A stretch of 64,000 nucleotides of DNA from the NCBI GenBank assembly GCA_950096985.1, contig CATNBA010000003.1:1-64000 (forward strand). Reading direction: 5' to 3'. This document shows, one piece after another, positions 38,483 to 45,839 of the stretch; within the stretch, counting starts at the first letter, position 1; each line of letters opens with the position of its first letter. The stretch comes from an uncultured Candidatus Melainabacteria bacterium. GTDB taxonomy: Bacteria; Cyanobacteriota; Vampirovibrionia; Gastranaerophilales; Gastranaerophilaceae. A program made the translations under genes and the position numbers. A model generated the notes under the pieces. The model did no database searches. It was not told the DNA's origin and saw nothing but the letters and a program-made list of their open reading frames with translations.

Positions 38483-38935
38483 ATGTACGTTCAACCTGTT
38501 CAATATAATCAATATAAACCTTGTATGCTTCCGGCAGGAAAAAGAAATTATACTGTATTTGACCAAAATAAGATAGACTGTTTTGTTTCGCAAAAAGAAG
38601 CTTCTTTACCATATCTTGCTGATATTTTAGTGCACTCGAATAATGAGGCTCAGATTACCGAAACGCTTTATATTGTTGATAGAATGCTTGATGAAGGGGT
38701 GAAAGGTATTGATAAAATGTATCCTGTGTTGGCTCGTTTTAATAATACAACTTCCCCGAATATCCAGACATTTTTAGCAGGGATTTACAGAAAAACACAA
38801 GTTCCCGACGCGTTCGGTCCATTAGTTAAGATGTTAATACAGAATTCTATGCGTCCTCACACTTCAAACTTCGACCCTAATGAAGAAATAGGCGGGGCTA
38901 TACTTTCATACATATCGGACAGATTTAGAAATTGA
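38483..38935 (+). CDS. Third gene of the riboswitch operon, unknown function
   Basis: ATG 38483 follows TAAGGCGG; an upstream frame from 38435 is not needed. The 150-residue protein has a Pro/Tyr/Gln start (MYVQPVQYNQYKPCMLPAG) and then a helical repeat-like body (SLPYLADILVHSNNEAQITE, LYIVDRMLDEGVKGIDKM). It may be a small HEAT-like repeat adaptor, which is only an impression. It closes the operon. Confidence 0.65.
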   Translation: MYVQPVQYNQYKPCMLPAGKRNYTVFDQNKIDCFVSQKEASLPYLADILVHSNNEAQITETLYIVDRMLDEGVKGIDKMYPVLARFNNTTSPNIQTFLAGIYRKTQVPDAFGPLVKMLIQNSMRPHTSNFDPNEEIGGAILSYISDRFRN

Positions 38936-38954
38936 TGGTTTGTAACGATTTTGT

Positions 38955-38974
38955 AACATGTATAAACACATGTT
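38955..38974. promoter_or_regulatory. Inverted repeat before the 39.0-kb gene
   Basis: AACATGT and ACATGTT flank a 6-nt centre; another ACATG lies nearby. It may be an operator or a leader hairpin. Confidence 0.45.
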
Positions 38975-39046
38975 TAAAGTTTTAGCTGACATGTGCCGAC
39001 AACATGACTACGAGTACTAAAACCAACGAAAGGAAGTTCGACAGCA

Positions 39047-40123
39047 ATGGGAATGGCAGCGTCACAAGCTAGATTTTTAGGTCTGACAGCCAGAAAAAAC
39101 AATGTTGAATTTGAAGGTCAGCAGATTAACCAACAAAGAACAACATTGTCTAACCAGTCTGCAAATTATTACAATAATTTGCTCGGTATGTCAGTACCTG
39201 TTCCGCCGTCTGTCGACGACTACACCAAAACGGTGTACACTTTTCAGGACGGTGCATTAACAAACCAGATTACCGCAATGATGGCTCAGCCTAACGGTGA
39301 GTATACTGTAAGCTATTTAAGACAATGGACTGATGATTTTTCAGTAGTATCAGCAACTACAAGTATTGTTAACTCAAATGCTGCAAAAACTGTATTTAAA
39401 GTTGGTGCAACTACATTAAGACAAATGGGTGTAAATATTCCGACTACAGCTGAAGGCACTTATGATAAAGAGGCAGGCGGTGCAGATGACTATCTTGAAT
39501 CTCTTTCTGCAGACCAGCTTAAACAGCTTGTTAAAGAAGAAAAGGAATATATAGAATTACTTAAAAATAAATACGGTGCTGATAGCGAATATATGGTTCG
39601 TTACATTAAAAATACAACTACAGGCGAATATGAACCGTATTTTTATAAGAAAACAGATTTGACAGGTGCAAACTATGATAACAACGGTAATTCATTGTCA
39701 AATATCAACTGCTATAAAGTTGGCAGTGAAACAAAGTCAGAAGAAGTTAAAGCATTAACAGGCTGTAAAATTGAAAAAGACAGCTCAGGCAGATATATTA
39801 ACTTAACTATTCCTGCTTACAACGCAGATGGAACAGTTGATAAAGGCGGACATTCAATTACATACGCATTAACTACAGAAACAGCTACAGATCAGGCTGC
39901 TTATGAAGATGCTATGAACCAGTATGAGTACAATAAATACGAATACGATCAAGCAATTCAAGAAATTAATGCCAAAATTGCAATTGTTCAACAGCAGGAT
40001 AAAGACCTTGAATTGAGATTGAAACAGCTTGATACAGAGCAAAAAGCAATTTCAACAGAAATCGATGCTGTATCACAGGTTATCCAAAAGAATACCGAAT
40101 CATCCTTCAAAACCTTCGGATAG
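39047..40123 (+). CDS. Coiled-coil protein of unknown function, possible export substrate
   Basis: The 358-residue protein begins GMAASQARFLGLTARKNNVE, a pattern of an N-terminal helix without signal peptide, and ends in a strong coiled coil (about residues 285-345). The middle resembles a beta domain. The ends-helical, middle-variable layout recalls axial or secreted substrates of flagellar-type export. It has AAGGAAG upstream. Its last codons (KTFG, stop TAG) fall in the double-hairpin repeat. The function is unknown. Confidence 0.7.
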   Translation: MGMAASQARFLGLTARKNNVEFEGQQINQQRTTLSNQSANYYNNLLGMSVPVPPSVDDYTKTVYTFQDGALTNQITAMMAQPNGEYTVSYLRQWTDDFSVVSATTSIVNSNAAKTVFKVGATTLRQMGVNIPTTAEGTYDKEAGGADDYLESLSADQLKQLVKEEKEYIELLKNKYGADSEYMVRYIKNTTTGEYEPYFYKKTDLTGANYDNNGNSLSNINCYKVGSETKSEEVKALTGCKIEKDSSGRYINLTIPAYNADGTVDKGGHSITYALTTETATDQAAYEDAMNQYEYNKYEYDQAIQEINAKIAIVQQQDKDLELRLKQLDTEQKAISTEIDAVSQVIQKNTESSFKTFG

Positions 40124-40184
40124 GGAGCGTAGCCGCTCCACCCGCCACATAAGGCTTTGTATACATTTACAAAACATCGGTGGC
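40109..40184 (+). repeat. Double-hairpin repeat, best-preserved copy
   Basis: AAAACCTTCGG, then the stop TAG of the upstream gene, GGAGC-GTAGCC-GCTCC (40124-40139), ACCCGCCACATAAGGCTTTG, and a second hairpin closing CCGCCAC with GGTGGC (40142-40184). Confidence 0.85.
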
Positions 40185-40226
40185 AAAACAAAATTTTTTC
40201 CTTTCCCTTTTTCCTATTGATTTTCT

Positions 40227-40257
40227 AACGACGAGCAACAGCAAGTCGTTTTTTTTT
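40227..40257 (+). terminator. Terminator of the 39.0-kb gene
   Basis: AACGAC pairs with GTCGTT and is followed by eight or nine T. Downstream, CTCTCCTTGC (40271-40280) and GCAAGGAGAG (40314-40323) form a further long inverted repeat. Confidence 0.85.
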
Positions 40258-40336
40258 GCCGCCTAAGCGGCTCTCCTTGCCAATAAGTTAATTTATAGGT
40301 CAAGAAGTAAATAGCAAGGAGAGTTTTGGTAAGATT

Positions 40337-40657
40337 TTATTCGATTAACCCTATTTTCATAGCTTTATATACAACTTGCGGCATAGTCCTTGCTTCTAAT
40401 TTTTGGAATAATCTTATAGCAAGCGCGTTGTATGAGTCTTTGGCATAAGATATTTTATTTTCAGAATTTTCAATAGCTTCGTTAAGTTCATTTTTATTTC
40501 TGCCTTGTGTAATTCCGACAAGCACCTCAAATTCCAAATCAGTTAATGTAACATCAGGACAGCTTGTTCTTCTTCTTTCCTGTTCATTAATGTTTATAAG
40601 TGCTTGTTGTACAAAGTTTTGTGTTAGTAAAGTAAATAATTTGTGTCGTTCGTCCAT
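40337..40657 (-). CDS. LuxR-type helix-turn-helix protein (divergent)
   Basis: ATG 40657 has GGAGG 5 nt upstream; the ATG four codons earlier does not. The C-terminal 65 residues (LTDLEFEVLVGITQGRNKNE ... VVYKAMKIGLIE) align in pattern with LuxR/NarL DNA-binding domains, but several consensus residues differ (DLEFEV for REREV). There is no receiver domain; the N-terminus is a short helical region. It probably binds DNA or a partner. Confidence 0.65.
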   Translation of the reverse strand: MDERHKLFTLLTQNFVQQALININEQERRRTSCPDVTLTDLEFEVLVGITQGRNKNELNEAIENSENKISYAKDSYNALAIRLFQKLEARTMPQVVYKAMKIGLIE

Positions 40658-40734
40658 TGTGTCCTCCATTTTATCTTATTAATGGTGCTTATACGCTAGT
40701 GTTTGCGTATCGTTTTCTGTCGTAAATTTATAAT

Positions 40735-40947
40735 ATGGATTTTGAACAAGAAGTATATTCAACTTTAGGTAATAATATTCGCAAATATCGATTGAAAAAA
40801 GGAATTACTCAAGAAAAACTTTCTGAGTTATTGGAAGCGAATTCTAAATTTATTGGTCATGTTGAAAGAGTTGAAAGGTATATAAGTTTGAAAAAACTTA
40901 TTGCTTTATCTAAAATTTTAGATGTCCCAATGAACAAATTTTTTTAA
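40735..40947 (+). CDS. Small XRE-family regulator (first of a pair)
   Basis: The 70-residue protein is nearly all helix-turn-helix: IRKYRLKKGITQEKLSELL and FIGHVERVERYIS. It is a paralogue of the next gene (shared TQEKLSELL and IGHVER). ATG 40735 directly abuts a TATAAT. A GTGCTTATACGC-type sequence lies about 45 nt upstream, resembling one before the second gene. Confidence 0.85.
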   Translation: MDFEQEVYSTLGNNIRKYRLKKGITQEKLSELLEANSKFIGHVERVERYISLKKLIALSKILDVPMNKFF

Positions 40948-41058
40948 TGTCTAATATAGCTTCTTGACTATCATTATCATGTCTGAATTACATAATATTC
41001 TCCTGAATAGTGCTTATGTGGCAGTGGTGCTATATAGGTATACAATTATAATAAAAAT

Positions 41059-41304
41059 ATGTCAAGCTTTGAACAATATTTTTATAATCAAATAGGACAG
41101 CAAGTTCGTAAATACAGGCAATTGCATGGTTTGACGCAAGAAAAATTGTCAGAATTATTAGGTTTGAATGATAAATATATCGGACACGTGGAACGTTCTG
41201 AAAGAAATATTAGCAGTAAAGTTTTAATACAAATCTTAGATTTTTTTCATGTTACTCCACAAGAGTTTTTCGATTTTAATGAATTATATGTTTGGGATAA
41301 ATAA
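41059..41304 (+). CDS. Small XRE-family regulator (second of a pair)
   Basis: The 81-residue Cro/C1-type protein (VRKYRQLHGLTQEKLSELL, YIGHVERSERNIS) is clearly related to the gene at 40735, consistent with a local duplication. TATAAT ends 6 nt before the ATG, so the mRNA may be leaderless. The upstream GTGCTTATGTGGCAGTG resembles the sequence before the first copy. The next transcription unit is the small hydrophobic peptide locus. Confidence 0.87.
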   Translation: MSSFEQYFYNQIGQQVRKYRQLHGLTQEKLSELLGLNDKYIGHVERSERNISSKVLIQILDFFHVTPQEFFDFNELYVWDK

Positions 41305-41312
41305 TAGTTTTC

Positions 41313-41341
41313 TGGACAATAAAACGGATTTATTATATAAT
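41313..41341 (+). promoter_or_regulatory. Promoter of the second hydrophobic-peptide gene
   Basis: TGGACA (41313-41318) and TATAAT (41336-41341) are 17 nt apart. The leader of about 73 nt contains CTTCCGTC, largely complementary to GACGAAAG at the ribosome site. Confidence 0.75.
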
Positions 41342-41421
41342 TTATATGTAGGGCTTGGCACATACGCTAACTTCCGTCACACACAGTTTACGAAGAAATT
41401 GGACGAAAGGAGGGCTAAGCT

Positions 41422-41493
41422 ATGGTTGATAAAATAATAATGCTATTACTAGCATTTTCAATAGCAGTAATAGCATTAAATTTGAAACCGTAG
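41422..41493 (+). CDS. 23-residue hydrophobic peptide, type I toxin-like
   Basis: ATG 41422 follows AAAGGAGGGC at 8-nt spacing. The product (MVDKIIMLLLAFSIAVIALN plus LKP) would be a single membrane helix. Inside the coding region are perfect 12-bp arms AATGCTATTACT and AGTAATAGCATT (41439-41450 and 41466-41477). After the stop lies a long inverted repeat (GTAGGG at 41490 with CCCTAC at 41541). A strong promoter on the other strand begins just beyond. The same layout occurs at 12.2 kb. The region between 41305 and 41593 holds only this locus. Confidence 0.62.
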   Translation: MVDKIIMLLLAFSIAVIALNLKP

Positions 41494-41546
41494 GGTGCGA
41501 AGCAGAGTCTTTAATCCACCTTAAGCATTAAAGGCTCTCGCCCTAC
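41428..41546 (-). ncRNA. Candidate antisense RNA to the 23-residue peptide gene
   Basis: On the minus strand TTGACA (41576-41581) and AATAAT (41553-41558) are 17 nt apart, predicting a start near 41546. A 12-bp hairpin formed from the peptide coding region and followed by ATTATTTTA would end it near 41430. The RNA of about 115 nt would cover the 3' hairpin and nearly the whole peptide gene. Confidence 0.58.
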
Positions 41547-41593
41547 ACCTATATTATTTACGATTTTGTTAGTTTTGTCAAGTGTAGTGAGTT

Positions 41594-42442
41594 ATGCAGA
41601 AAAAATATATTAATATTTTAAATATTCTTAAAGATGAAATACAGCAGGTTATAGAAGAAATGACGACAGGTGTTGACGTTCAAGAACCTTTGAAATCAAA
41701 ACTTTTCAATCTTTTAAACGCGCCTTCAAAGCATATCAGACCGCTAATCTCTTTTTTATTTCTAAAAGCAATCGGTGAAAATATTGATGAAAAACAGGTT
41801 TTATATCAATCAGCAATCGAACTTGTTCATAATGCCTCGTTAATTCATGATGATGTAATAGATGAAAGTAAAATCCGCCGTAACACTCCAACTCTTAACA
41901 GTGAATTCGGCAACAAGCTGGCTGTGATTTGCGGGGACTATTTACTTTCCTCTGCGCTTGATAAAGTTCTTAAAATCGGGTCAATAGAGCTTGTAAAAAT
42001 GTTTTCAAATACTCTTGAAGTTATGAGCACAGGTGAAATAATTCAGCATTTTAATAAATTTAAAATTCCTACAGTGGATGAATATATTAAAAAATCTGCG
42101 CAAAAAACAGCGAAACTATTCGAAACTGCACTATGTGGCAGCTTGTTAATTGCACACGCAAAAATTGACGGATTGCAGTTTGCTCGTAATTTTGGCATAG
42201 CATTTCAAATCCGCGATGATTTGATTAACTGTAAAACTACAAATTCTGATATAAAAGATGGCGTTTATAATGCGCCTGTTATATTTGCCGGCGGAACACA
42301 AATTTCTCAAGTTGCTATTGAAAAAACACAGACTTTGTTAAATAATTATATTAATTATGCACTTGAATGCTTGCAAGATATTGATGAAAATAAATATAAA
42401 CTTGCGCTTGCAGAGCTTTTGGAGCTTATGAGATATGAATAA
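41594..42442 (+). CDS. Polyprenyl diphosphate synthase
   Basis: The 282-residue protein has HIRPLISFLFLKA, first aspartate motif LIHDDVIDESKIRR and GDYLLSSAL of trans-prenyl synthases, which lengthen isoprenoid chains for quinones or carrier lipids. The second aspartate motif reads FQIRDDLINC, with Asn where Asp is usual in DDxxD, and the protein is about 40 residues short of typical family members. These deviations may reduce or change activity. It overlaps lepB by 8 nt. Confidence 0.85.
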   Translation: MQKKYINILNILKDEIQQVIEEMTTGVDVQEPLKSKLFNLLNAPSKHIRPLISFLFLKAIGENIDEKQVLYQSAIELVHNASLIHDDVIDESKIRRNTPTLNSEFGNKLAVICGDYLLSSALDKVLKIGSIELVKMFSNTLEVMSTGEIIQHFNKFKIPTVDEYIKKSAQKTAKLFETALCGSLLIAHAKIDGLQFARNFGIAFQIRDDLINCKTTNSDIKDGVYNAPVIFAGGTQISQVAIEKTQTLLNNYINYALECLQDIDENKYKLALAELLELMRYE

Positions 42443-43091
42443 AATAAAAGAATTTGTACAAAAATATAAAAATGAATATATGAAGTTAAACCCGACTGCC
42501 AGAGAGATTATAGAAACTGTTGTTTTTGTAGTGGTAATGGTTATAATAATAAGATTTTTTGTCGGGGAAATCCGTTGGATACCTTCAGGTTCTATGCGTC
42601 CTACATTGATTGAAGGTGACAGGATTATTGTTGAAAGATTTTCCAGATTTTATAAAACTCCTGAGCGTGGCGATATAATGGTTTTTTATCCGCCGTTTGA
42701 AAAACTGCCGAATACCCCCTGGCGTGTATTTTCACGTCTTACAGGGTTTTTCTGTAAGGATATTGCATATATTAAACGTGTAATCGGGATGCCCGGCGAC
42801 AAGTTTGAGATTAAAACCGATGAAGAAGGCAAAAGCACTGTCTTTATTAATGATGAACCGTTAAAAGAAGATTATATCAGAAGTGATTATTACGATAAAC
42901 CTTGCACGGATGACATGATTTGCGGACCTGTTGTAATCCCTGAAGGGCAATATATGATGATGGGTGACAACAGAGGTAATTCTCTTGACAGCAGATGGTG
43001 GGGGTTTTTGCCCGAAGACAGATTTATTGGTAAAGCTGTTGTGCTATTTTGGCCGTTAAACCGAATTAAAACATTAAATTACAGCAAATGA
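42435..43091 (+). CDS. lepB: Signal peptidase I
   Basis: The 218-residue protein has an N-terminal membrane helix (residues 25-44), the catalytic serine in WIPSGSMRPTL, the lysine in YIKRVIGMPGD and the box MGDNRGNSLDSRWWG. It removes Sec signal peptides, matching the many exported proteins in the window. It overlaps the upstream prenyl synthase and, at its end, the convergent 43.1-kb gene (13 nt). Confidence 0.95.
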   Translation: MNKIKEFVQKYKNEYMKLNPTAREIIETVVFVVVMVIIIRFFVGEIRWIPSGSMRPTLIEGDRIIVERFSRFYKTPERGDIMVFYPPFEKLPNTPWRVFSRLTGFFCKDIAYIKRVIGMPGDKFEIKTDEEGKSTVFINDEPLKEDYIRSDYYDKPCTDDMICGPVVIPEGQYMMMGDNRGNSLDSRWWGFLPEDRFIGKAVVLFWPLNRIKTLNYSK

Positions 43092-43462
43092 TAAAATTTC
43101 ATATAATCAGCTAAAATCTGTGAGCTTGTGCCATTGACAACAGTTGCTTTTAACTGTTGCTCTCTGTCAGTTTCCGAAGATTTTTGCACTTTATCGGTTT
43201 CTTTGTTTTGGGGTTCGGTTTGTTTAATTTGCTCTTGTGCTTGGATTTGAGCAACGTACTGCTCTGTAAGTTCTTGTATTTCTTGCAACCTTGCTTTGTC
43301 GCCGGAATATGAGCCTGTACTTTCTATGCCATTTTCTGAAAATTCTTTCAATATTTCTGCCCATTCTGAGTAATTTGCGATAGAAGTTCCTTGTGCCTGG
43401 GCTGATGCCTGGGCTTTTTGTAATTCATCCTCTGATTGTATTCCGTCAACTTTAATGCTCAT
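43079..43462 (-). CDS. Gln/Glu-rich cytosolic protein of unknown function
   Basis: The 127-residue product is hydrophilic, rich in Gln, Glu, Lys and Ser with helical, coiled-coil-like character in the middle (ARLQEIQELTEQYVAQIQAQ). AAGGAGAG precedes ATG 43462. It overlaps lepB by 13 nt at the 3' ends. No family was recognised. Confidence 0.65.
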   Translation of the reverse strand: MSIKVDGIQSEDELQKAQASAQAQGTSIANYSEWAEILKEFSENGIESTGSYSGDKARLQEIQELTEQYVAQIQAQEQIKQTEPQNKETDKVQKSSETDREQQLKATVVNGTSSQILADYMKFYHLL

Positions 43463-43550
43463 ATAAACTCTCCTTAAATATATTAAGAATATTATTCCCG
43501 TTTAATTTCAAAAAGTAATAATATTGTAAAAAAAGTTAATATTTACAAGA

Positions 43551-43579
43551 TTGAATTTTTCTTGTAACTATTTTATAAT
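43551..43579 (+). promoter_or_regulatory. Promoter of the second prepilin gene
   Basis: TTGAAT (43551-43556) and TATAAT (43574-43579) are 17 nt apart, the same spacing as for the first prepilin gene. Confidence 0.8.
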
Positions 43580-43606
43580 ATTAGTAATAGTTAAAAGGAG
43601 TTAAAA

Positions 43607-44341
43607 ATGAGAAGATTAATATTCAATACTGTCGGGGGGGGGGCTTTTTTACGTCTGACTCCGAAAGCAGGATTTACATTAGCGGAGGTGTTAATAACAT
43701 TAGGGATTATTGGTGTTGTTGCAGCATTAACTATGCCTTCACTTATACAAAATCATAAAGTAAAGACAACCGTTGTTAAACTAAAAAAAATGAATTCGGT
43801 ATTGTCCCAAGCATATCAAATGTATTTGAGAGAAAATGAAATGATGTTTATTGAGGCTGATGAAGGAGGGGCGGTCGATGCATTTAAGGTTTTTGAACCT
43901 TATTTGAAGATTGCGAAAGATTGCGGTACATCTTCTGGTGACGGTTGTGTGTATAAAGGTGCTTATCATTGTAAAAATGGAACATTGACCCATAATTATT
44001 CTAATAATAATTTTTACTATAAAGTTTTGCTTGCTGATGGCGCTTCAATATGGTTTAGGGGTGGTGGTAATCCAGATTTTAATATTGATATTTTTTACGA
44101 CATAAATGGTGATAAAGGTCCAAATAAGTGGGGGCATGATCTTTTTGAATTTCTTGTAACTGATAAAGGAGTTTATGCAAACGGTAGTTCTGCACTTATG
44201 GAAACAGCAAGTTTTGATATTACTTGTGCGCCTGAAAATGCTGCTGGTTATGGCTGTGCGGCATGGGTAATTTATAATGAAAATATGGATTATTTAAAAT
44301 GCAGTGATTTGTCGTGGACAGGAAAACGAAAATGCGATTAG
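43607..44341 (+). CDS. Type IV prepilin-like protein, phase-variable, ON in this sequence
   Basis: The 244-residue protein starts MRRLIFNTV, reads through ten G (codons 10-13 as GGGA) and enters AGFTLAEVLITLGIIGVVAA, a prepilin motif with the usual Glu five residues after the Phe. The C-terminal part is rich in Gly, Asn and Cys, with NIDIFYDINGDKGPNKWGHDLF, similar in style to the first prepilin (GPN after an acidic/Asn loop). AAAAGGAG precedes the ATG. The frame is open with ten G; changes of one or two G would abolish it. Confidence 0.85.
   Translation: MRRLIFNTVGGGAFLRLTPKAGFTLAEVLITLGIIGVVAALTMPSLIQNHKVKTTVVKLKKMNSVLSQAYQMYLRENEMMFIEADEGGAVDAFKVFEPYLKIAKDCGTSSGDGCVYKGAYHCKNGTLTHNYSNNNFYYKVLLADGASIWFRGGGNPDFNIDIFYDINGDKGPNKWGHDLFEFLVTDKGVYANGSSALMETASFDITCAPENAAGYGCAAWVIYNENMDYLKCSDLSWTGKRKCD
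43634..43643 (+). repeat. Poly-G tract (10 G) inside the second prepilin gene
   Basis: Ten consecutive G begin 27 nt after the A of the start codon, at nearly the same position as in the first prepilin gene (33 nt). Confidence 0.92.
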
Positions 44342-44394
44342 TATTATTTGTTTAATTAAAAATTAAATAATTAAAAATATTAAGAAAAATTTAC

Positions 44395-44429
44395 AAAAGC
44401 CTAAAAAGTTCTTTTATTAGGCTTTTTTT
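44395..44429 (+). terminator. Terminator of the second prepilin gene
   Basis: AAAAGCCTAA pairs with TTAGGCTTTT, followed by T-run. Confidence 0.92.
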
Positions 44430-44519
44430 AACACGCAGGCTAATATTGAAACTGTGCCATATTTAAAAAAACAACTAAAACCTGCCTGCATTATTTATAT
44501 GAAAAACATGCTCAAACTG

Positions 44520-44542
44520 CTTGCAAATGAATATTTTGCAAG
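44520..44542. promoter_or_regulatory. Inverted repeat upstream of infA
   Basis: CTTGCAAA and TTTGCAAG flank a 7-nt centre, 57 nt before infA. It may be an operator of the ribosomal gene cluster. The rest of 44430-44598 shows no gene. Confidence 0.45.
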
Positions 44543-44598
44543 TATGATTATTAAAGTGCATACATGTGCACAATGCCGAAATTTGAAAAGGAAAACAA

Positions 44599-44814
44599 AT
44601 GTCAAAAGACGTAATAGAATTAGAAGGAACAATTTTAGAAGCTATGCCGAATGCTATGTTTCGCGTAAAGCTTGAAAATGACCACGAAATACTCGCTCAT
44701 ATATCAGGTAAAATCAGAAAAAATTTTATTAGAATTTTGCCGGGTGATAAAGTTAAAGTAGAAATGACACCTTATGATTTGAGCAGAGGACGTATCACAT
44801 TCAGACTTAAATAA
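44599..44814 (+). CDS. infA: Translation initiation factor IF-1
   Basis: The 71-residue S1-fold protein matches IF-1 end to end: [40 protein letters not shown] and [10 protein letters not shown]. It binds the ribosomal A site during initiation. It heads the infA-rpmJ-rpsM-rpsK-rpsD-rpoA-rplQ run. Confidence 0.97.
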   Translation: MSKDVIELEGTILEAMPNAMFRVKLENDHEILAHISGKIRKNFIRILPGDKVKVEMTPYDLSRGRITFRLK

Positions 44815-44849
44815 ACAGTACATCTCACTTAATATAAAGGAAAAACAAA

Positions 44850-44963
44850 ATGAAAGTAAGATCATCAGTAAAACCAATTTGCGATAAATGCAAATGTATC
44901 AAAAGAAAAGGCAGAATTGCCGTAATTTGCGAAAACCCTAAACATAAACAAAGACAGGGATAG
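44850..44963 (+). CDS. rpmJ: Ribosomal protein L36
   Basis: A 37-residue frame starts [20 protein letters not shown] and ends NPKHKQRQG, the full L36 pattern with the CXXC, C and H zinc ligands. AAAGGAA precedes the ATG at 44850. The following 96 nt before rpsM carries two hairpins (AATCGC/GCGATT and TGAGG/CCTCA). Confidence 0.95.
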   Translation: MKVRSSVKPICDKCKCIKRKGRIAVICENPKHKQRQG

Positions 44964-45059
44964 GCGTAAATGCTGAAATCGCGGGCTTACAGCGATTGGT
45001 GAGGAAGTATTTATCCCTCATACACAAAAAAATCTAACAACAAGAAAGGAAAAAGAAAA

Positions 45060-45425
45060 ATGGCAAGACTATCTGGGGTAGATTTACCTCGTAACAAAAG
45101 AATGGAAATCGCGTTGACATATATTTATGGCATCGGACCTACTAGAGCTAAAAAAATTCTTGAAGCTACTAACATTTCACCTGATTTAAGAACAGATGAT
45201 TTAACAGATGAAGATATTAAAGTTTTAAGAAATGAATTAGCTAACTATCACATTGAAGGTGACCTTCGTCGTGAAGTTACAATGCACATTAAACGTTTAC
45301 AGGAAATCGGTTCATACAGAGGTATGAGACATAAACGCAACCTTCCATGCCGCGGTCAAAGAACAAAAACTAACGCAAGAACAAGACGCGGTAAAAAAGG
45401 TATGGCAATCACTAAGAAAAAATAG
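45060..45425 (+). CDS. rpsM: Ribosomal protein S13
   Basis: The 121-residue protein has the S13 pattern: [32 protein letters not shown] and the C-terminal basic tail [15 protein letters not shown]. It sits at the head of the 30S subunit and contacts tRNA and 50S. The ribosome site is AAGAAAGGA. Confidence 0.97.
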   Translation: MARLSGVDLPRNKRMEIALTYIYGIGPTRAKKILEATNISPDLRTDDLTDEDIKVLRNELANYHIEGDLRREVTMHIKRLQEIGSYRGMRHKRNLPCRGQRTKTNARTRRGKKGMAITKKK

Positions 45426-45452
45426 TAAACATAAAAAATAGAGGAAATAAAA

Positions 45453-45839
45453 ATGGCAAGACCAGTAAAAACTAAGAAAAAAGAAAAAAAGAACGTATTG
45501 CAGGGTGTTGTACACATTCAATCAACATTCAACAATACAATCGTAACTTCTACTGATACTCAAGGTAATGCTATCGCTTGGGCAACAGCAGGTGCTTCAG
45601 GCTTTAAAGGAGCTAGAAAAGGTACTCCGTTTGCAGCTCAGTCAGCAGCAGAATCAGTAGCTAAAAAATCAATTGACCAGGGTATGAAAAAAGTTGAAGT
45701 TCATATCAAAGGACCTGGTTCAGGTAGAGAAACAGCTATCCGTGCTATTCAAGCAGCAGGTTTGGAAATTACATTGATTAAAGATGTAACTCCTATTCCT
45801 CACAACGGTTGCAGACCGCCTAAGAAAAGACGTGTATAG
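45453..45839 (+). CDS. rpsK: Ribosomal protein S11
   Basis: The 128-residue protein contains [34 protein letters not shown] and [13 protein letters not shown], diagnostic of S11, part of the 30S platform. A structured 130-nt gap separates it from rpsD. Confidence 0.97.
   Translation: MARPVKTKKKEKKNVLQGVVHIQSTFNNTIVTSTDTQGNAIAWATAGASGFKGARKGTPFAAQSAAESVAKKSIDQGMKKVEVHIKGPGSGRETAIRAIQAAGLEITLIKDVTPIPHNGCRPPKKRRV

Noticed and set aside
44454..44675. 73-residue frame upstream of infA
   Set aside because: It overlaps infA in another frame and has no start signal.
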